Positions 1-8,239 of a DNA stretch of 64,000 nt are shown piece by piece. The DNA comes from Cytophagales bacterium (lineage in GTDB: Bacteria > Bacteroidota > Bacteroidia > Cytophagales > Cyclobacteriaceae): assembly GCA_022360015.1 (NCBI GenBank), contig JAKSDQ010000076.1:1-64000 (forward strand). Reading direction: 5' to 3'. Within the stretch, counting starts at the first letter, position 1. Every line of letters starts with the position of its first letter. The position numbers were made by a program, and so were the translations under genes. The notes under the pieces were generated by a model, which was not told the origin of the DNA, did no database searches, and saw only the letters and a list, made by a program, of their open reading frames with translations.

Positions 1-398
1 TCTAAAACGTGCCATTGCCAGGTTCTATTGGCCACACTGTTTTCTAAAACTATAGATGAAGCCCCAGGAGCATTGTACGCCCCACTTCCGGAAATTGTAA
101 GTTTATGAGACGGTGTAATAGAACCAATACCGACATTGCCGTTGGCATCGATTAAAAACCTGGTTGCCGGTGTATTGATATCTCCAAATTGCATGCCACC
201 GTCATCCAAAACGTGCCACTGCCAGGTTCTATTGGCTATGCTGTTTTCCAGAATTACGCTAGATGCAGCAGCGCTATTGTAACTTCCTGATCCAGTGATC
301 TTTACTGTTCCGGTAGTGGGATAGCTATTTTGACTATAACTCCCAAATAAGACTGTAGTAAGTACCAGGAAAACGCAAGATGCGATTATATTTTTCAT
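1..398 (-). CDS. Secreted repeat protein, phage-tail-fibre/S74-like N-terminal part (runs off left edge)
   Basis: Reading the minus strand from an ATG at 396-398 gives an open frame to base 1 with no stop, so the gene continues beyond the window. The first ~22 residues (MKNIIASCVFLVLTTVLFGS) are a signal peptide. After it come two copies of a ~65-residue unit, each with an A-S-S-(V/I)-(I/V)-L-E-N-S motif followed by ANRTWQWHVL. Between them is a NGNVGIGSITPSHKLTISG stretch. The NVGIG-x-x-P-x-x-x-L-x-(I/V)-(S/N)-G pattern is typical of Bacteroidota surface proteins and phage tail-spike-like proteins that often end in an S74 intramolecular chaperone domain; that domain would lie outside the window. 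Role in adhesion or surface decoration is inference. Start and signal peptide are clear; family assignment is by motif only. Confidence 0.7.
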   Translation of the reverse strand, partial: MKNIIASCVFLVLTTVLFGSYSQNSYPTTGTVKITGSGSYNSAAASSVILENSIANRTWQWHVLDDGGMQFGDINTPATRFLIDANGNVGIGSITPSHKLTISGSGAYNAPGASSIVLENSVANRTWQWHVL

Positions 399-598
399 GA
401 TAAGTTAAGTTTAATGACGATTTATCTTTAGACGAATATTAATTATGTTTTAACTTTTTCGTTGTTATTTATTGAATTTTCAGGGCCCCTATTTAGCTTA
501 TTTGCCCACGCTGAGATATCATCACTTACAATACATTTACATGAATATCCGGATGCTAGGATTAAAATGAGTATCTCGGATAAAGCTACTGTAATTGG

Positions 599-615
599 GT
601 GACATGTGATGTCAC
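599..615. promoter_or_regulatory. Perfect inverted repeat, operator-like
   Basis: GTGACAT and ATGTCAC flank a 3-nt spacer (GTG), followed closely by an AT-rich TATAAAAT stretch. It resembles a binding site for a dimeric regulator. The TGA...TCA half-sites are 9 nt apart, not 6, so it differs from the Crp/Fnr-type boxes found elsewhere in the window. Target gene unknown. Confidence 0.35.
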
Positions 616-730
616 TCTATAAAATATTTTAAGATATCGTTGTTACTTCCTTTAACCCTGAATTATGCATTAGAAGGATATGAGAAGGTTGAAAAATGGA
701 TAACTTCACGAAATAGAGTTATTTTCGGTT

Positions 731-877
731 ATGAAACTTATCTCCCAAAAGGTTAACGGCCCGCTTGAATATTCTGACAAAAAAATAACGCCGTATGCAC
801 GCATGAGCCTGATGAAGCGATATGTAGATCAAACAGGGATCAGAGATTTTATGTCGCCCTTAGATCTGCTTGAATAA
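731..877 (+). pseudogene. Transposase N-terminal remnant, IS1380-like
   Basis: A 48-codon frame starts at ATG 731 and stops at TAA 875-877. It contains KKITPYARMSLMKRYVDQTG followed by IRDFMSPLDLLE. This resembles the N-terminus of IS1380-type transposases of Cytophagales, which begin with an I-T-P-(F/Y)-G-G-L-S-L-(M/L)-K-R-F-(V/I)-D-Q-(T/I)-G-I-R pattern. Those proteins run to more than 400 residues, whereas nothing recognisable follows the stop here. No terminal inverted repeats or target duplication were identified, so this is a fragment. The assignment rests on recalled family resemblance. Confidence 0.4.
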
Positions 878-1020
878 TTCCAGGAATTAAATAAAAGGGC
901 CTTTTCATATGATTGTTTGTTTAGCTTGTATTATAACCCAAAGGCCGGAGAAAGTCACAAAAGCTTTCCCGCTTCAGGTTATTTTTTATGCAAAAAAAGA
1001 GTTATCTTACATGGAAGGAT

Positions 1021-1049
1021 TTTAAAGCATAAAATATAAATGCTTTAAA
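1021..1049. repeat. Perfect 10-bp inverted repeat
   Basis: TTTAAAGCAT (1021-1030) and ATGCTTTAAA (1040-1049) pair perfectly around a 9-nt AT-only loop. No T-run follows, so it is not an obvious terminator. It may be a mobile-element relic, given the transposase remnant ~150 bp upstream. Confidence 0.4.
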
Positions 1050-1260
1050 GCCAGAAGATTATGGATTATTTAGCTAAAAAACAGTAAATTTTCTGCTAAA
1101 ATCTTGCATATGAAAATTTTTTGCCTTATTATTGTATTATTCTCATAAAAGATTGAACTAATAAAATACAATTTAGGCATCTTTAGTTAAGGGACGGAAA
1201 TAAAGAGATGGCCTTGTCTTTTACTGTAGAATTTATTTGAAACGCTAAAATTTGACCGAA

Positions 1261-1752
1261 ATGAGTTATAGAAATCCGTCCTTCAACATTTTAAAAAATG
1301 TTCCCTTCATCAATCTGATACTGATCTTTGTACTGTCCGCAGGATTGATAAGCCCTGATGTTATCGCTCAGGATGCCTCTGAAGAATTGAACTGGACCAC
1401 TTTCAGCAACAAACAAAAGGCCCGGAATTCAGAAGGAGAGGTGAGGGAAAATACTGATTATGTGCTGGTGACCTACGATAAGGAGTCTATCCAGTTTATT
1501 TACCCTGAGCGCAACGATCTGGTAATTAAATTTCCGGTCTCGTCGAGTTATAAAGGCATTGACGATATCATTCTGTACACCAGTGAAGAAGGGATCTCTA
1601 ACATTCGTGTAGATGAGGAAAGAAATGTTACGGTCTATTATGAAGACAAAACCATTATTTCTTTCGAAACAGACCTCTATTTTTACTGGACCGACCAATC
1701 TAAAAATGATTCCACGACAGTAGTTGATCTAAACAGGAGGGAAGGCAGATAA
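1261..1752 (+). CDS. Small secreted protein of unknown function
   Basis: The open frame begins at a TTG at 1252, but the first ATG is at 1261 and gives a normal N-terminus, so that start is chosen (163 residues). Residues ~13-37 form a hydrophobic signal sequence ending near VIAQ/D, so the mature protein is probably periplasmic or exported. The rest is polar and rich in Asp, Glu and Tyr, with alternating hydrophobic residues that suggest a beta-rich fold. No cysteines and no recognised motif. It converges with the CapA-like gene, 2 bp between the two stops. I do not recognise the family. Confidence 0.6.
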   Translation: MSYRNPSFNILKNVPFINLILIFVLSAGLISPDVIAQDASEELNWTTFSNKQKARNSEGEVRENTDYVLVTYDKESIQFIYPERNDLVIKFPVSSSYKGIDDIILYTSEEGISNIRVDEERNVTVYYEDKTIISFETDLYFYWTDQSKNDSTTVVDLNRREGR

Positions 1753-1754
1753 TA

Positions 1755-2915
1755 CTATTCGATTTTCTCTTTCACCTCGCTCAGGTAGTAACTGTCAGAT
1801 TCTTCATTGTATTTGTATTCATAAACAAGCTTGTTTTCTGCTCTGAACAAAGACCTCGAGCCCTTAGCAAAGGCCTTCATCTTGTTGAATGAATAGCTGT
1901 TAAAAAAAGAGGGCAGGGCCTCGAATTTGGCAATCGGCAGTACGTAAAACTTTTTGCGATTGTAAACTTTGGGAGGATAGACCCAAGTTAAATAGTAACC
2001 GGCATCCTTGATTTGGCTGATACTGTCCTTTTTGATTAAGTTGACCTGCAATATTGCGCCACCATCCCTTGGACTGGTACGTTGGTTAGAGATAAAATTT
2101 CCCAGAGAATAGGCCACAAGGTGTGGATTTTCATGTGACTTATGAAATTCCATTTTTTGTACCACATGTGGGTGGGAACCAATAATTAAATCGGCACCAT
2201 TATTTTTACACAAGTTGTAGAAATCGATTTGATACTTACTTGGATACTGCTTGTATTCCAGGCCCCAATGCATAAAAACAATGATATGGTCCGGTTTCAT
2301 TGCCTTTGCCCTGGTCAAATCCGCGATGATGGTTTTTTTTGAAATCAGGTTTACAATATTCGGAAAAGTGGCCGGTATACCGTTCGTAGCATAAGTATAA
2401 TTGAGTAAGGCAATCCTGAAGCCGTTTTTTTCAATGATCATTGGGTATTCCCTAGCCCTGCTTGCGGAATCGATAAATGTGCCTGTATGCCCGATTTCCA
2501 GGCTATCCAGCACCCTGATGGTGCGTTCCAAGCCTTGTTTTCTCCGGTCACACGAATGGTTGTTGGCAGTGACCATGATGTCAACACCCGCATTTTTCAA
2601 GGCCACAGCCAGTTCATCAGGTGAGCTGAACTGCGGATATCCGGCATAAGGCCACCCTGCCAGTGTAACCTCCAGGTTCGCGATGGTTACATCTGCTTTC
2701 GACAGCACCGGAGCGATGTATTTAAAGCAGCTATCGTAATTATACTTGCCCGTATTATCGTTAAAAGCTGCATTGATCTGCGACTGATGACCCATGATGT
2801 CGCCCACAAACAACAGGGACAACTCCTGCTCATGATGTTTTATGGACAACGAATCCTGGCTATGAACATGGAAAATAAACAGGAAGGTGCATATATATAT
2901 GATTGATTTTAGCAT
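1755..2915 (-). CDS. CapA-family (PGA_cap) metallophosphatase-like protein
   Basis: 386 residues with a signal peptide at 1-20. Motifs of the CapA/PGA_cap fold follow in order: GDIMGHQ (38-44), ANLE (79-82), NNHSCD (118-123), HWG (216-218), GSHPHVVQ (246-253) and SLGNFISNQ (270-278). This family is related to calcineurin-like phosphoesterases; the Asp, Asn and His residues are the likely metal ligands. Members are needed for poly-gamma-glutamate capsule synthesis in Bacillus, but many Bacteroidota homologues lie outside capsule clusters and their substrate is unknown. No capB, capC or capE genes are nearby, so poly-glutamate synthesis is not supported here. Family assignment is firm, function is not. 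Confidence 0.85.
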   Translation of the reverse strand: MLKSIIYICTFLFIFHVHSQDSLSIKHHEQELSLLFVGDIMGHQSQINAAFNDNTGKYNYDSCFKYIAPVLSKADVTIANLEVTLAGWPYAGYPQFSSPDELAVALKNAGVDIMVTANNHSCDRRKQGLERTIRVLDSLEIGHTGTFIDSASRAREYPMIIEKNGFRIALLNYTYATNGIPATFPNIVNLISKKTIIADLTRAKAMKPDHIIVFMHWGLEYKQYPSKYQIDFYNLCKNNGADLIIGSHPHVVQKMEFHKSHENPHLVAYSLGNFISNQRTSPRDGGAILQVNLIKKDSISQIKDAGYYLTWVYPPKVYNRKKFYVLPIAKFEALPSFFNSYSFNKMKAFAKGSRSLFRAENKLVYEYKYNEESDSYYLSEVKEKIE

Positions 2916-3423
2916 GGGTGCTTTTATTAAAATCTGTAAATAGGACGAAGCAAATATTGTGCTTGAAATATAGCCATTTATTTACCGTTAGCCGGAACAA
3001 AAGGCCCTTATTCATTACGCCATACAGAAATCCGGCCTTTACCCCGTAAGCCTTGCCACCGCTGCCGTAGCTAAAGCTGTGATGAAAATAAGAGCCCGAT
3101 ATTTTGATACCATGACTGTAAGACATGGTCACGTGCGAAAAGTTACAACGGTCGCTTTCTATTCCCTGCACCTGGCAACCGGCGGCGTATCTGAAATGGA
3201 TATTACTGGTTTGGCTTGCGGTAGCGTCGTTTCTTTCTATCTTCAAACAGCTTATGGCCACTTCAGTATCCGGAAAATCGCCGGCAATGCCGGCGTGCTC
3301 CCAGTTAGCCCTGCGGTCAGGCAGCAGAATTTGGCTCAGGACACTGCTATCACGGAGTAACAGGGAAATGTATAATGTGATATGTATGAAGATTTTGCTC
3401 AACGGCTTTTTTGTAAAAAACAC
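2860..3423 (-). pseudogene. Decayed right-handed parallel beta-helix protein
   Basis: A 187-codon frame with a hydrophobic N-terminus, then LLPDRRANWEHAGI, the usual start of Bacteroidota pectate-lyase-fold surface proteins. The frame then jumps to a beta-helix ladder: residues ~85-135 contain GIESDRCNFSHVTMSYS, ISGSYFHHSFSYGSGGKAYG and VKAGFLYG. Intact relatives have several hundred residues between and after these blocks. Here the middle is missing and the C-terminal ~50 residues (from NKGLLF on) no longer resemble the fold. The frame also runs 56 bp into the start of the downstream CapA-like gene. I conclude that an internal and a C-terminal deletion have destroyed it. Recognition is by pattern, without a database search. 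Confidence 0.6.
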
Positions 3424-3484
3424 TACGTGTCAGGTAGTAGAACCTAAATACAAATCTAAAAAACATGAATTCTTCTTTGTGAAG

Positions 3485-3517
3485 TTGGTCAATTTAAATT
3501 CTATCCCTTTATCTTTG
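3485..3517 (+). promoter_or_regulatory. Promoter with TATCTTTG -7 element, directly abutting a start codon
   Basis: TATCTTTG (3510-3517) matches the Bacteroidota -7 consensus TAnnTTTG exactly. TTGG at 3485-3488 lies 21 nt upstream as a -33 element. The ATG of the TPR lipoprotein is at 3525, only 7 nt after the -7 element, which leaves essentially no room for a 5' leader. Confidence 0.6.
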
Positions 3518-3524
3518 CACTGCC

Positions 3525-4547
3525 ATGAGAAGAAATCATGTATTGTTAATACTAGCCATCGTGTTTTCCGGGTGCGGGGATCGGGAATTGAGCCGTAAGG
3601 CTAAGTTTTTTTATAAGGCTAATGATCATTTATATGCGAGGGAATATAAGGAAGCCATAGAATTCTACACAGAAGCCATCAATGTCGATCAAAATTTCAA
3701 AGACGCCTACAATAACCGGGGCATTGCGTACTTCGAGCAGGGAAAATATTTTGAAGCCATCGAGGATTACTCCAGGGCTATCCTGATCGATTCGGCTTAT
3801 ATCGATGCCTATTTTAACAGGGCTAATGCCTACATTCAGAATGGAAAATGGGAAAGGGCGTTGAAAGATATGAAACAGGTGAGCCGTGTTTATGTGGATT
3901 CGGCAGAGGTTCATTTTAATTTCGGGATTATTTATAACAACCTGAGACAATACAAAAAGGCGTTGGATGCCTTTGGGAAGGCCATGGAAACCAATCCGGG
4001 CAATCCCGAGAATTTTATCAACCGGGCGGCGGTATATTATCAAATGAAAGACTGGGAAAAAGCCAGAGCGGACATAGATGCCGCTTTGCAAATAGATGCG
4101 GAGCATGGCTACGCTTACAATGTACAGGGGCTTATTTTTGTGGAAGAAAAAAAATATCAGGAGGCATTGTCCAGTTTAAACAGGGCTTTGGAACGGGAGC
4201 CCAACAATCCGTTTTTTCTCAACAACCGAGGTTTTGCCTATCTCGGTTTAAATCAGTTGGATGAGGCCGAGGAAGATATTAACAAGAGCATTATCCTGGA
4301 TTCGGATAATCCCTGGGCCTACCGTAATAAGGGGATATTTTACCAAATGAAAGGCGATCATGAAAGCGCGATCAGGCTTTTGAGCCAGGCTTTGGAAATG
4401 GATGAAAATGTGGACCGGGTTCATTTTTATCTGGGAATTTCTCACGAGCAACGTCAGGAAAAAGACAAAGCATGTCAACATTTCCAATCCGCCCTTGACG
4501 CAGGCGATAAAGAAGCGGCTGAACGTTACCGTAAGGAGTGTCTTTAA
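3525..4547 (+). CDS. TPR-repeat lipoprotein
   Basis: 340 residues. The N-terminus MRRNHVLLILAIVFSGCG is a lipoprotein signal with the lipobox ending at Cys17, so the protein should be anchored in a membrane facing the periplasm. Residues ~28-335 are about nine consecutive tetratricopeptide repeats, seen as repeating A-Y-x-N-R-G-x-A-Y and Y-x-x-A-(I/L)-x-x-(Y/F) patterns, for example AYNNRGIAYFEQGKY. TPR proteins scaffold protein-protein interactions; no catalytic domain is present and the partner cannot be told. The start is fixed by the lipoprotein signal. It stands alone between the decayed beta-helix gene and a convergent histidine kinase gene. Confidence 0.85.
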   Translation: MRRNHVLLILAIVFSGCGDRELSRKAKFFYKANDHLYAREYKEAIEFYTEAINVDQNFKDAYNNRGIAYFEQGKYFEAIEDYSRAILIDSAYIDAYFNRANAYIQNGKWERALKDMKQVSRVYVDSAEVHFNFGIIYNNLRQYKKALDAFGKAMETNPGNPENFINRAAVYYQMKDWEKARADIDAALQIDAEHGYAYNVQGLIFVEEKKYQEALSSLNRALEREPNNPFFLNNRGFAYLGLNQLDEAEEDINKSIILDSDNPWAYRNKGIFYQMKGDHESAIRLLSQALEMDENVDRVHFYLGISHEQRQEKDKACQHFQSALDAGDKEAAERYRKECL

Positions 4548-4673
4548 GACGTCCCCGCCTCTTTCCGTCGGAGTCAATTACAGGTTTACGAGAAACCATA
4601 CCCCCTGAAATCATCATCAGCATTTTACAACCAGGATTGCAACTGTTATAGATAGGCGTTTTAAAGTAAATCC

Positions 4674-4740
4674 TTTGTGTCTTGGTGCCTTTGTGTTTCC
4701 CTTTTTACCACCAAGACACAGAGACACGAAGAAAGACACC
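4674..4740. repeat. Dispersed-repeat fragment forming a 12-bp hairpin
   Basis: TGTGTCTTGGTG (4676-4687) and CACCAAGACACA (4709-4720) are perfect inverted copies around a 21-nt loop. The same TGTGTCTTGGTGCCT string occurs in the intergenic repeats at ~26.1 kb and ~51.1 kb. The hairpin lies between the convergent TPR and kinase genes and may also work as a terminator, though no clean T-run follows. Confidence 0.55.
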
Positions 4741-4796
4741 AAGAAGATCCGACCTGTTACCCGTCCCCTCTCCCCTGACTCCTCTCTCCTGACCCC

Positions 4797-5840
4797 TCAA
4801 CTAGGTATCATGATCCTGAACGTAGCCCCCTTGTTGTTTCCCGCGCTCTCAGCACTGATGGTTCCCTCGTGTTTTTCTATGATCTTTTTTGTCAGGTACA
4901 GCCCCAGGCCATTAGTAGGTTCCCCTTGTGTACCTCTTTTTCTTTCGGGCGTAAACCGTTCGAAAAGAACAGCGGGGTTATCCAGGCAAAATCCAATACC
5001 CTCATCTTCGATACTGATTTTCACTGAATCTCCTCCGTTACTGGCGTTCAGGTATATTTGATCGCCTTTTTTGGAGAATTTTATGGCATTGTGCAGTAAA
5101 TTGGTAATTACCTGTGAAAAAGAATAGGGCTCTACCTTTACTTCTAGCTGAGGCGGAATGTTTTGATTGATGGCTAACTGTTTGTTTTTCAAAGAAAGTT
5201 CAAACTGGGCCAGTGACTCAGCGAGAAATTTTGAAAGATTTACGATCACCTTTTTGGGAGATTTATGGCTTTGATTTTCTTCATTAAGCAACGATAATAT
5301 GGATTCCATCAGTTTCAACTGGTGATAGCCAAACTCCTCTGCTTTATCGCAATAATACCTGGCCTGTACACTTTCGGGTTGTGATTTGATTAGCTTTAAC
5401 AAACCTATGATAGAAATCATTGGACTCCTCAGGTCATGAGAAAGCATTGCTGTGAAATCATTTTTTTCCGTAATCAGTCTGTTGGTAGATTTTGCCGTTT
5501 TTTTAATGTCCCTCATGATCAATCCCACCTCATCCGGGTAGTGGGTAGGCAGGTCCGGAATTTCATCGGTTTGATTATACCTGGTCAGCTCTTTCTGTGC
5601 CATATCAATTGGAAAGGTTAGCTGGTTTAACAGCCATACAATGATGATAATGCCAACGAGTGTAAACCCCAGGATGAGAAAAAAAGTGTCGACAACAGCA
5701 ATGTGACTATGACGAAGGAAAATTAAATAAATGCTTATCCCAGTTAATGGAGTAACCACTCCGATGAGGCTGGCAAAAATGATTTTGTGAACATATTTAT
5801 TGAGAAAATTGCTTTTGGATAAAAAATTGTAAACCCACAT
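4797..5840 (-). CDS. Membrane-bound sensor histidine kinase
   Basis: The open frame reaches up to 6008, but the first ~56 codons look non-coding. The ATG at 5840 (MWVYNFLSKSNFLNK) gives a sensible 347-residue protein. Two transmembrane segments (~residues 19-42 and 50-75) enclose almost no periplasmic loop, so sensing is probably in the membrane or cytoplasm. A HAMP-like linker follows. The HisKA domain has the phospho-acceptor in FTAMLSHDLRSPM, and the ATPase domain shows NLLHNAIKFS (N box), DEGIGF (G1) and NGLGLYL (G2). No response regulator is adjacent, so the partner is unknown. The upstream ~200 bp before the SRPBCC gene is AT-rich and probably holds divergent promoters. Confidence 0.85.
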   Translation of the reverse strand: MWVYNFLSKSNFLNKYVHKIIFASLIGVVTPLTGISIYLIFLRHSHIAVVDTFFLILGFTLVGIIIIVWLLNQLTFPIDMAQKELTRYNQTDEIPDLPTHYPDEVGLIMRDIKKTAKSTNRLITEKNDFTAMLSHDLRSPMISIIGLLKLIKSQPESVQARYYCDKAEEFGYHQLKLMESILSLLNEENQSHKSPKKVIVNLSKFLAESLAQFELSLKNKQLAINQNIPPQLEVKVEPYSFSQVITNLLHNAIKFSKKGDQIYLNASNGGDSVKISIEDEGIGFCLDNPAVLFERFTPERKRGTQGEPTNGLGLYLTKKIIEKHEGTISAESAGNNKGATFRIMIPS

Positions 5841-6220
5841 TGGAGATTGTATTAATTTAAACAAAGTACATTCCAACCGTAAGCCCCTGTTATCACAATT
5901 TATCAAAAGTACAAAGTAACCAGTGTAAAATGTGTCAGAAAATATACTAAAAAGTACTTCGGTGTTTAATGTTTCCTTATTGAAGTAAATGCATATTTCC
6001 TGGTTCAAACAGGGTACCTGAAAGTGTCATTGTAAGAATGTAAGCCGACATTGTCCATTCAAAATGTTCGAATATATCGATAACCCGCAAGTTTTTAATC
6101 AGTTATAAAATAGAAATTGAATGAAACGATTAGGACTGAAATTCTATTTTCAATTTTATTATTTTCAACAAATTGTTAAATTATTGCGGATTTTTAATCT
6201 GAACCAAACCGATAAAACTT

Positions 6221-7225
6221 ATGAAAGCCTTAAAAATTATTGGAATAATTCTTTTGGTGTTTGTCGTGCTTATTGCAATAGCCATTGCAGTTTTGCCTTC
6301 AAAAGCACACGTAGAGCGATCTATAGTGATCAATTCTAAACCTTCTCTGGTTTATTCACAGTTAAACAGTATGAAAAAGTTTAATCAATGGTCACCCTGG
6401 GCTCAGATTGATCCGAAGACGGAATATGAGTACGAAGGCCCGAATGCCGGTGTCGGTTCTAAAATGAACTGGAAAAGTGATCATAAAGATGTAGGGAGTG
6501 GCAGTCAATGGATTGTCGAGTCCATTCCGGATCAACTGGTAAAATCAAAAATCCTGTTTGGAGAATTTGAAGATACCTCTGAAGCTACATTTACCTTATC
6601 GACCGAGGGTGAAAATACGCAGGTCACCTGGACCTTCGATGCGAATTTTCAAGGCATCCTGAAGATATTCACAGTTATGGTCGATGGCCAGTTAGGTCCT
6701 TATTATGAAAGGGGATTGGCGAAGTTGAAAGAGGTGGTGGAAACTATGCCTGAATATAACATAGAGATTACCCAAGAAGAAACCGAGCCCATCTATTACA
6801 TAGGCATAAAATCGGAAGTGGCACCAAATGATCTTTCTGCCATCCGGCAGCAGATGGCAGAGGCCTATGGCGAATTAATGAACTACGTTTCGACTGCCGG
6901 CACACCGGCTGCGGGCATGCCCATATGCGTATACCATGATCTGAATAGTGATATGGTTGTTATGGAGCCGGCTATTCCTATGGCAGAGGCAGTTGCTGTT
7001 AGTCATGACAAAATTGAGTCGCACGAAATTGCTGCCTCCAGGGTAGTCAAGGGAATACATTTTGGGGATTACAAAAACCTTTCCGCATCACATGAGGAAA
7101 TGCGGGCCTACATGGAAGCCAACAATCTGTCACTCAATGGGAGTCCATGGGAGCAATATGTTAACGACCCCGGTACAGTCGACACAGTAAAATGGGAGAC
7201 CCATATATACTATCCGGTTAATTAA
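6221..7225 (+). CDS. SRPBCC (START-like) and GyrI-like effector-binding fusion protein
   Basis: 334 residues. A single N-terminal membrane segment (~4-26) is followed by an SRPBCC/polyketide-cyclase-like domain (~30-175: VERSIVINSKPSLVYSQLNS, then FNQWSPWAQIDP) and a GyrI/AraC-effector-binding-like domain (~180-334: IEITQEETEPIYYIGIKSEV to WETHIYYPVN). Both are small-ligand-binding folds. The combination is common in Bacteroidota, with no known function that I can name. No DNA-binding domain is present, so it is not itself a transcription factor. It is followed by a good terminator and seems to be a single-gene unit. Confidence 0.8.
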   Translation: MKALKIIGIILLVFVVLIAIAIAVLPSKAHVERSIVINSKPSLVYSQLNSMKKFNQWSPWAQIDPKTEYEYEGPNAGVGSKMNWKSDHKDVGSGSQWIVESIPDQLVKSKILFGEFEDTSEATFTLSTEGENTQVTWTFDANFQGILKIFTVMVDGQLGPYYERGLAKLKEVVETMPEYNIEITQEETEPIYYIGIKSEVAPNDLSAIRQQMAEAYGELMNYVSTAGTPAAGMPICVYHDLNSDMVVMEPAIPMAEAVAVSHDKIESHEIAASRVVKGIHFGDYKNLSASHEEMRAYMEANNLSLNGSPWEQYVNDPGTVDTVKWETHIYYPVN

Positions 7226-7239
7226 TGACTTCTTAAGAG

Positions 7240-7290
7240 AAAAAGGGTCTTTAAACTTTTTTCAGAAAGGTAAGGCCCTTTTTTATTTTT
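7240..7290 (+). terminator. Rho-independent terminator after the SRPBCC-GyrI gene
   Basis: AAAAAGGGTCTT (7240-7251) pairs with AAGGCCCTTTTT (7272-7283) with one G-U pair, and the stem runs into a T-rich tract to 7290. It starts 15 bp after the stop codon at 7225. Confidence 0.75.
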
Positions 7291-7350
7291 CGAAGTATCC
7301 GGGTCTTTTCACTCATCAGCCTGACGAGCTTTTTCAGATCCTGGATATCA

Positions 7351-7545
7351 TTATACATAAAATCTTATATCGGTATTGCTGATTGAATCGTTTAGCGCTT
7401 TATTTTCCAGGGCAAATTCCATCGCAAAATCAATATTCTTTATATACGTATCTTCACAGTCCTCAAATGGATACATCCCAGCCATCCGGTCGATTTTTAT
7501 GTTTACTTTTCTAAGTCTTTTTTGCCATTTTTTATTTTTCTTCAT
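7351..7545 (-). CDS. Small basic protein of unknown function
   Basis: 64 residues, with a Lys/Arg-rich N-terminus (MKKNKKWQKRLRKVN) and an acidic second half. No signal peptide or recognised domain. It lies divergent to the first of two dead XRE-type helix-turn-helix genes, with ~140 bp of very AT-rich DNA between. A toxin-antitoxin-like relation is conceivable but nothing in the protein supports it. It may also be chance coding. Confidence 0.4.
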   Translation of the reverse strand: MKKNKKWQKRLRKVNIKIDRMAGMYPFEDCEDTYIKNIDFAMEFALENKALNDSISNTDIRFYV

Positions 7546-7686
7546 GATTATATTGTATTATTTAATTATATGATAGCTTTGTTTTTTTATATAAATGTAT
7601 CATCAAATCGAGTTTCAGATAAATCATTTGTTATGAAAAATATATACGTTTGTGTGAAAAATGATAAATATGTATAATTTTATAAT

Positions 7687-7891
7687 ATGAATCGTTTAAA
7701 CAGGATAAAAGAAATCTTAGTGATTCAGGGTAAGACACAAACATGGCTTGCCGATCAACTGGGTAAAACTAAGATCCATAGTATCCAATTATCTCAATAA
7801 CAACACACAACGCTCTATTGAGACTTTAAGAGATATGGCTAGAATTCTTGACGTTGACATCCGCGAATTGCTGGTTCCTGCCAAAACATAA
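7687..7891 (+). pseudogene. XRE-type helix-turn-helix gene, frameshifted (copy 1)
   Basis: ATG 7687 starts MNRLNRIKEILVIQGKTQTW, a small Cro/C1-type helix-turn-helix protein of ~67 residues. After GKTKIH the frame is lost by one extra base near 7775, giving a TAA at 7798-7800. Past that point the next frame reads VSNYLNNNTQRSIETL and ends DVDIRELLVPAKT with TAA 7889-7891. The whole unit is 205 nt against 204 in copy 2, so a single-base insertion explains the damage. The intact protein would be a short DNA-binding regulator, the antitoxin or repressor type. Confidence 0.75.
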
Positions 7892-8035
7892 AAAATTAAC
7901 CGCGGCTTTAAAAAGTTTATCGAATTTGTGTTGTATTATATCACAAATGTTATAAAAAATACCGTATATCAAAATAAGATGTTAGGTTTTTTATCACACT
8001 TGAGTAAAATAGTAGCATAGATTTTATATTTGACC

Positions 8036-8239
8036 ATGGAAAGGCTAAACCGAATAAAAGAAATATTGGTAATTTAGGGAAAAACCCAGACCTGGCTGGC
8101 TGAGCAATTAGGAAAAAGCCGGGAGGTTGTATCCAATTATGCCAACAATAATACACAACCTTCGATCAAAACACTAAAAGCTATGGCGGTGATTCTTGAC
8201 GTTGACATCCGCGAATTGCTGGTTCCTACCAAGTCTTAA
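8036..8239 (+). pseudogene. XRE-type helix-turn-helix gene with internal TAG (copy 2)
   Basis: ATG 8036 reads MERLNRIKEILVI, then TAG at codon 14, then GKTQTWLAEQLGKSREVVSN through DVDIRELLVPTKS to TAA 8237-8239. In copy 1 codon 14 is CAG (Gln), so one C-to-T change made the stop. The reading frame is otherwise intact for 67 codons. The last ~36 bases before the final residues are identical in the two copies, which points to a fairly recent tandem duplication or gene conversion. Confidence 0.75.

Larger units (their letters stand above)
399..1260. other. Gene-poor stretch upstream of the left-edge gene
   Basis: No intact gene is seen in these ~860 bases. The stretch holds two perfect inverted repeats (599-615 and 1021-1049) and a short transposase-like remnant (731-877), all listed separately. 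The rest is AT-rich and shows no coding pattern on either strand. It should contain the promoter of the minus-strand gene that starts at 398, but no clear TAnnTTTG element was found for it. Confidence 0.6.

Noticed and set aside
731-1049. Complete insertion sequence around the transposase remnant
   Set aside because: Only 48 codons resemble a transposase, and no paired terminal inverted repeats or target duplication could be found.
1755-2915. Poly-gamma-glutamate capsule locus
   Set aside because: CapA-like protein only; no capB, capC or capE nearby, and the family is widespread without capsule genes.
5841-6008. Longer N-terminus of the histidine kinase (start at 6008)
   Set aside because: The first 56 codons have no membrane or domain pattern; the ATG at 5840 gives a normal kinase start.
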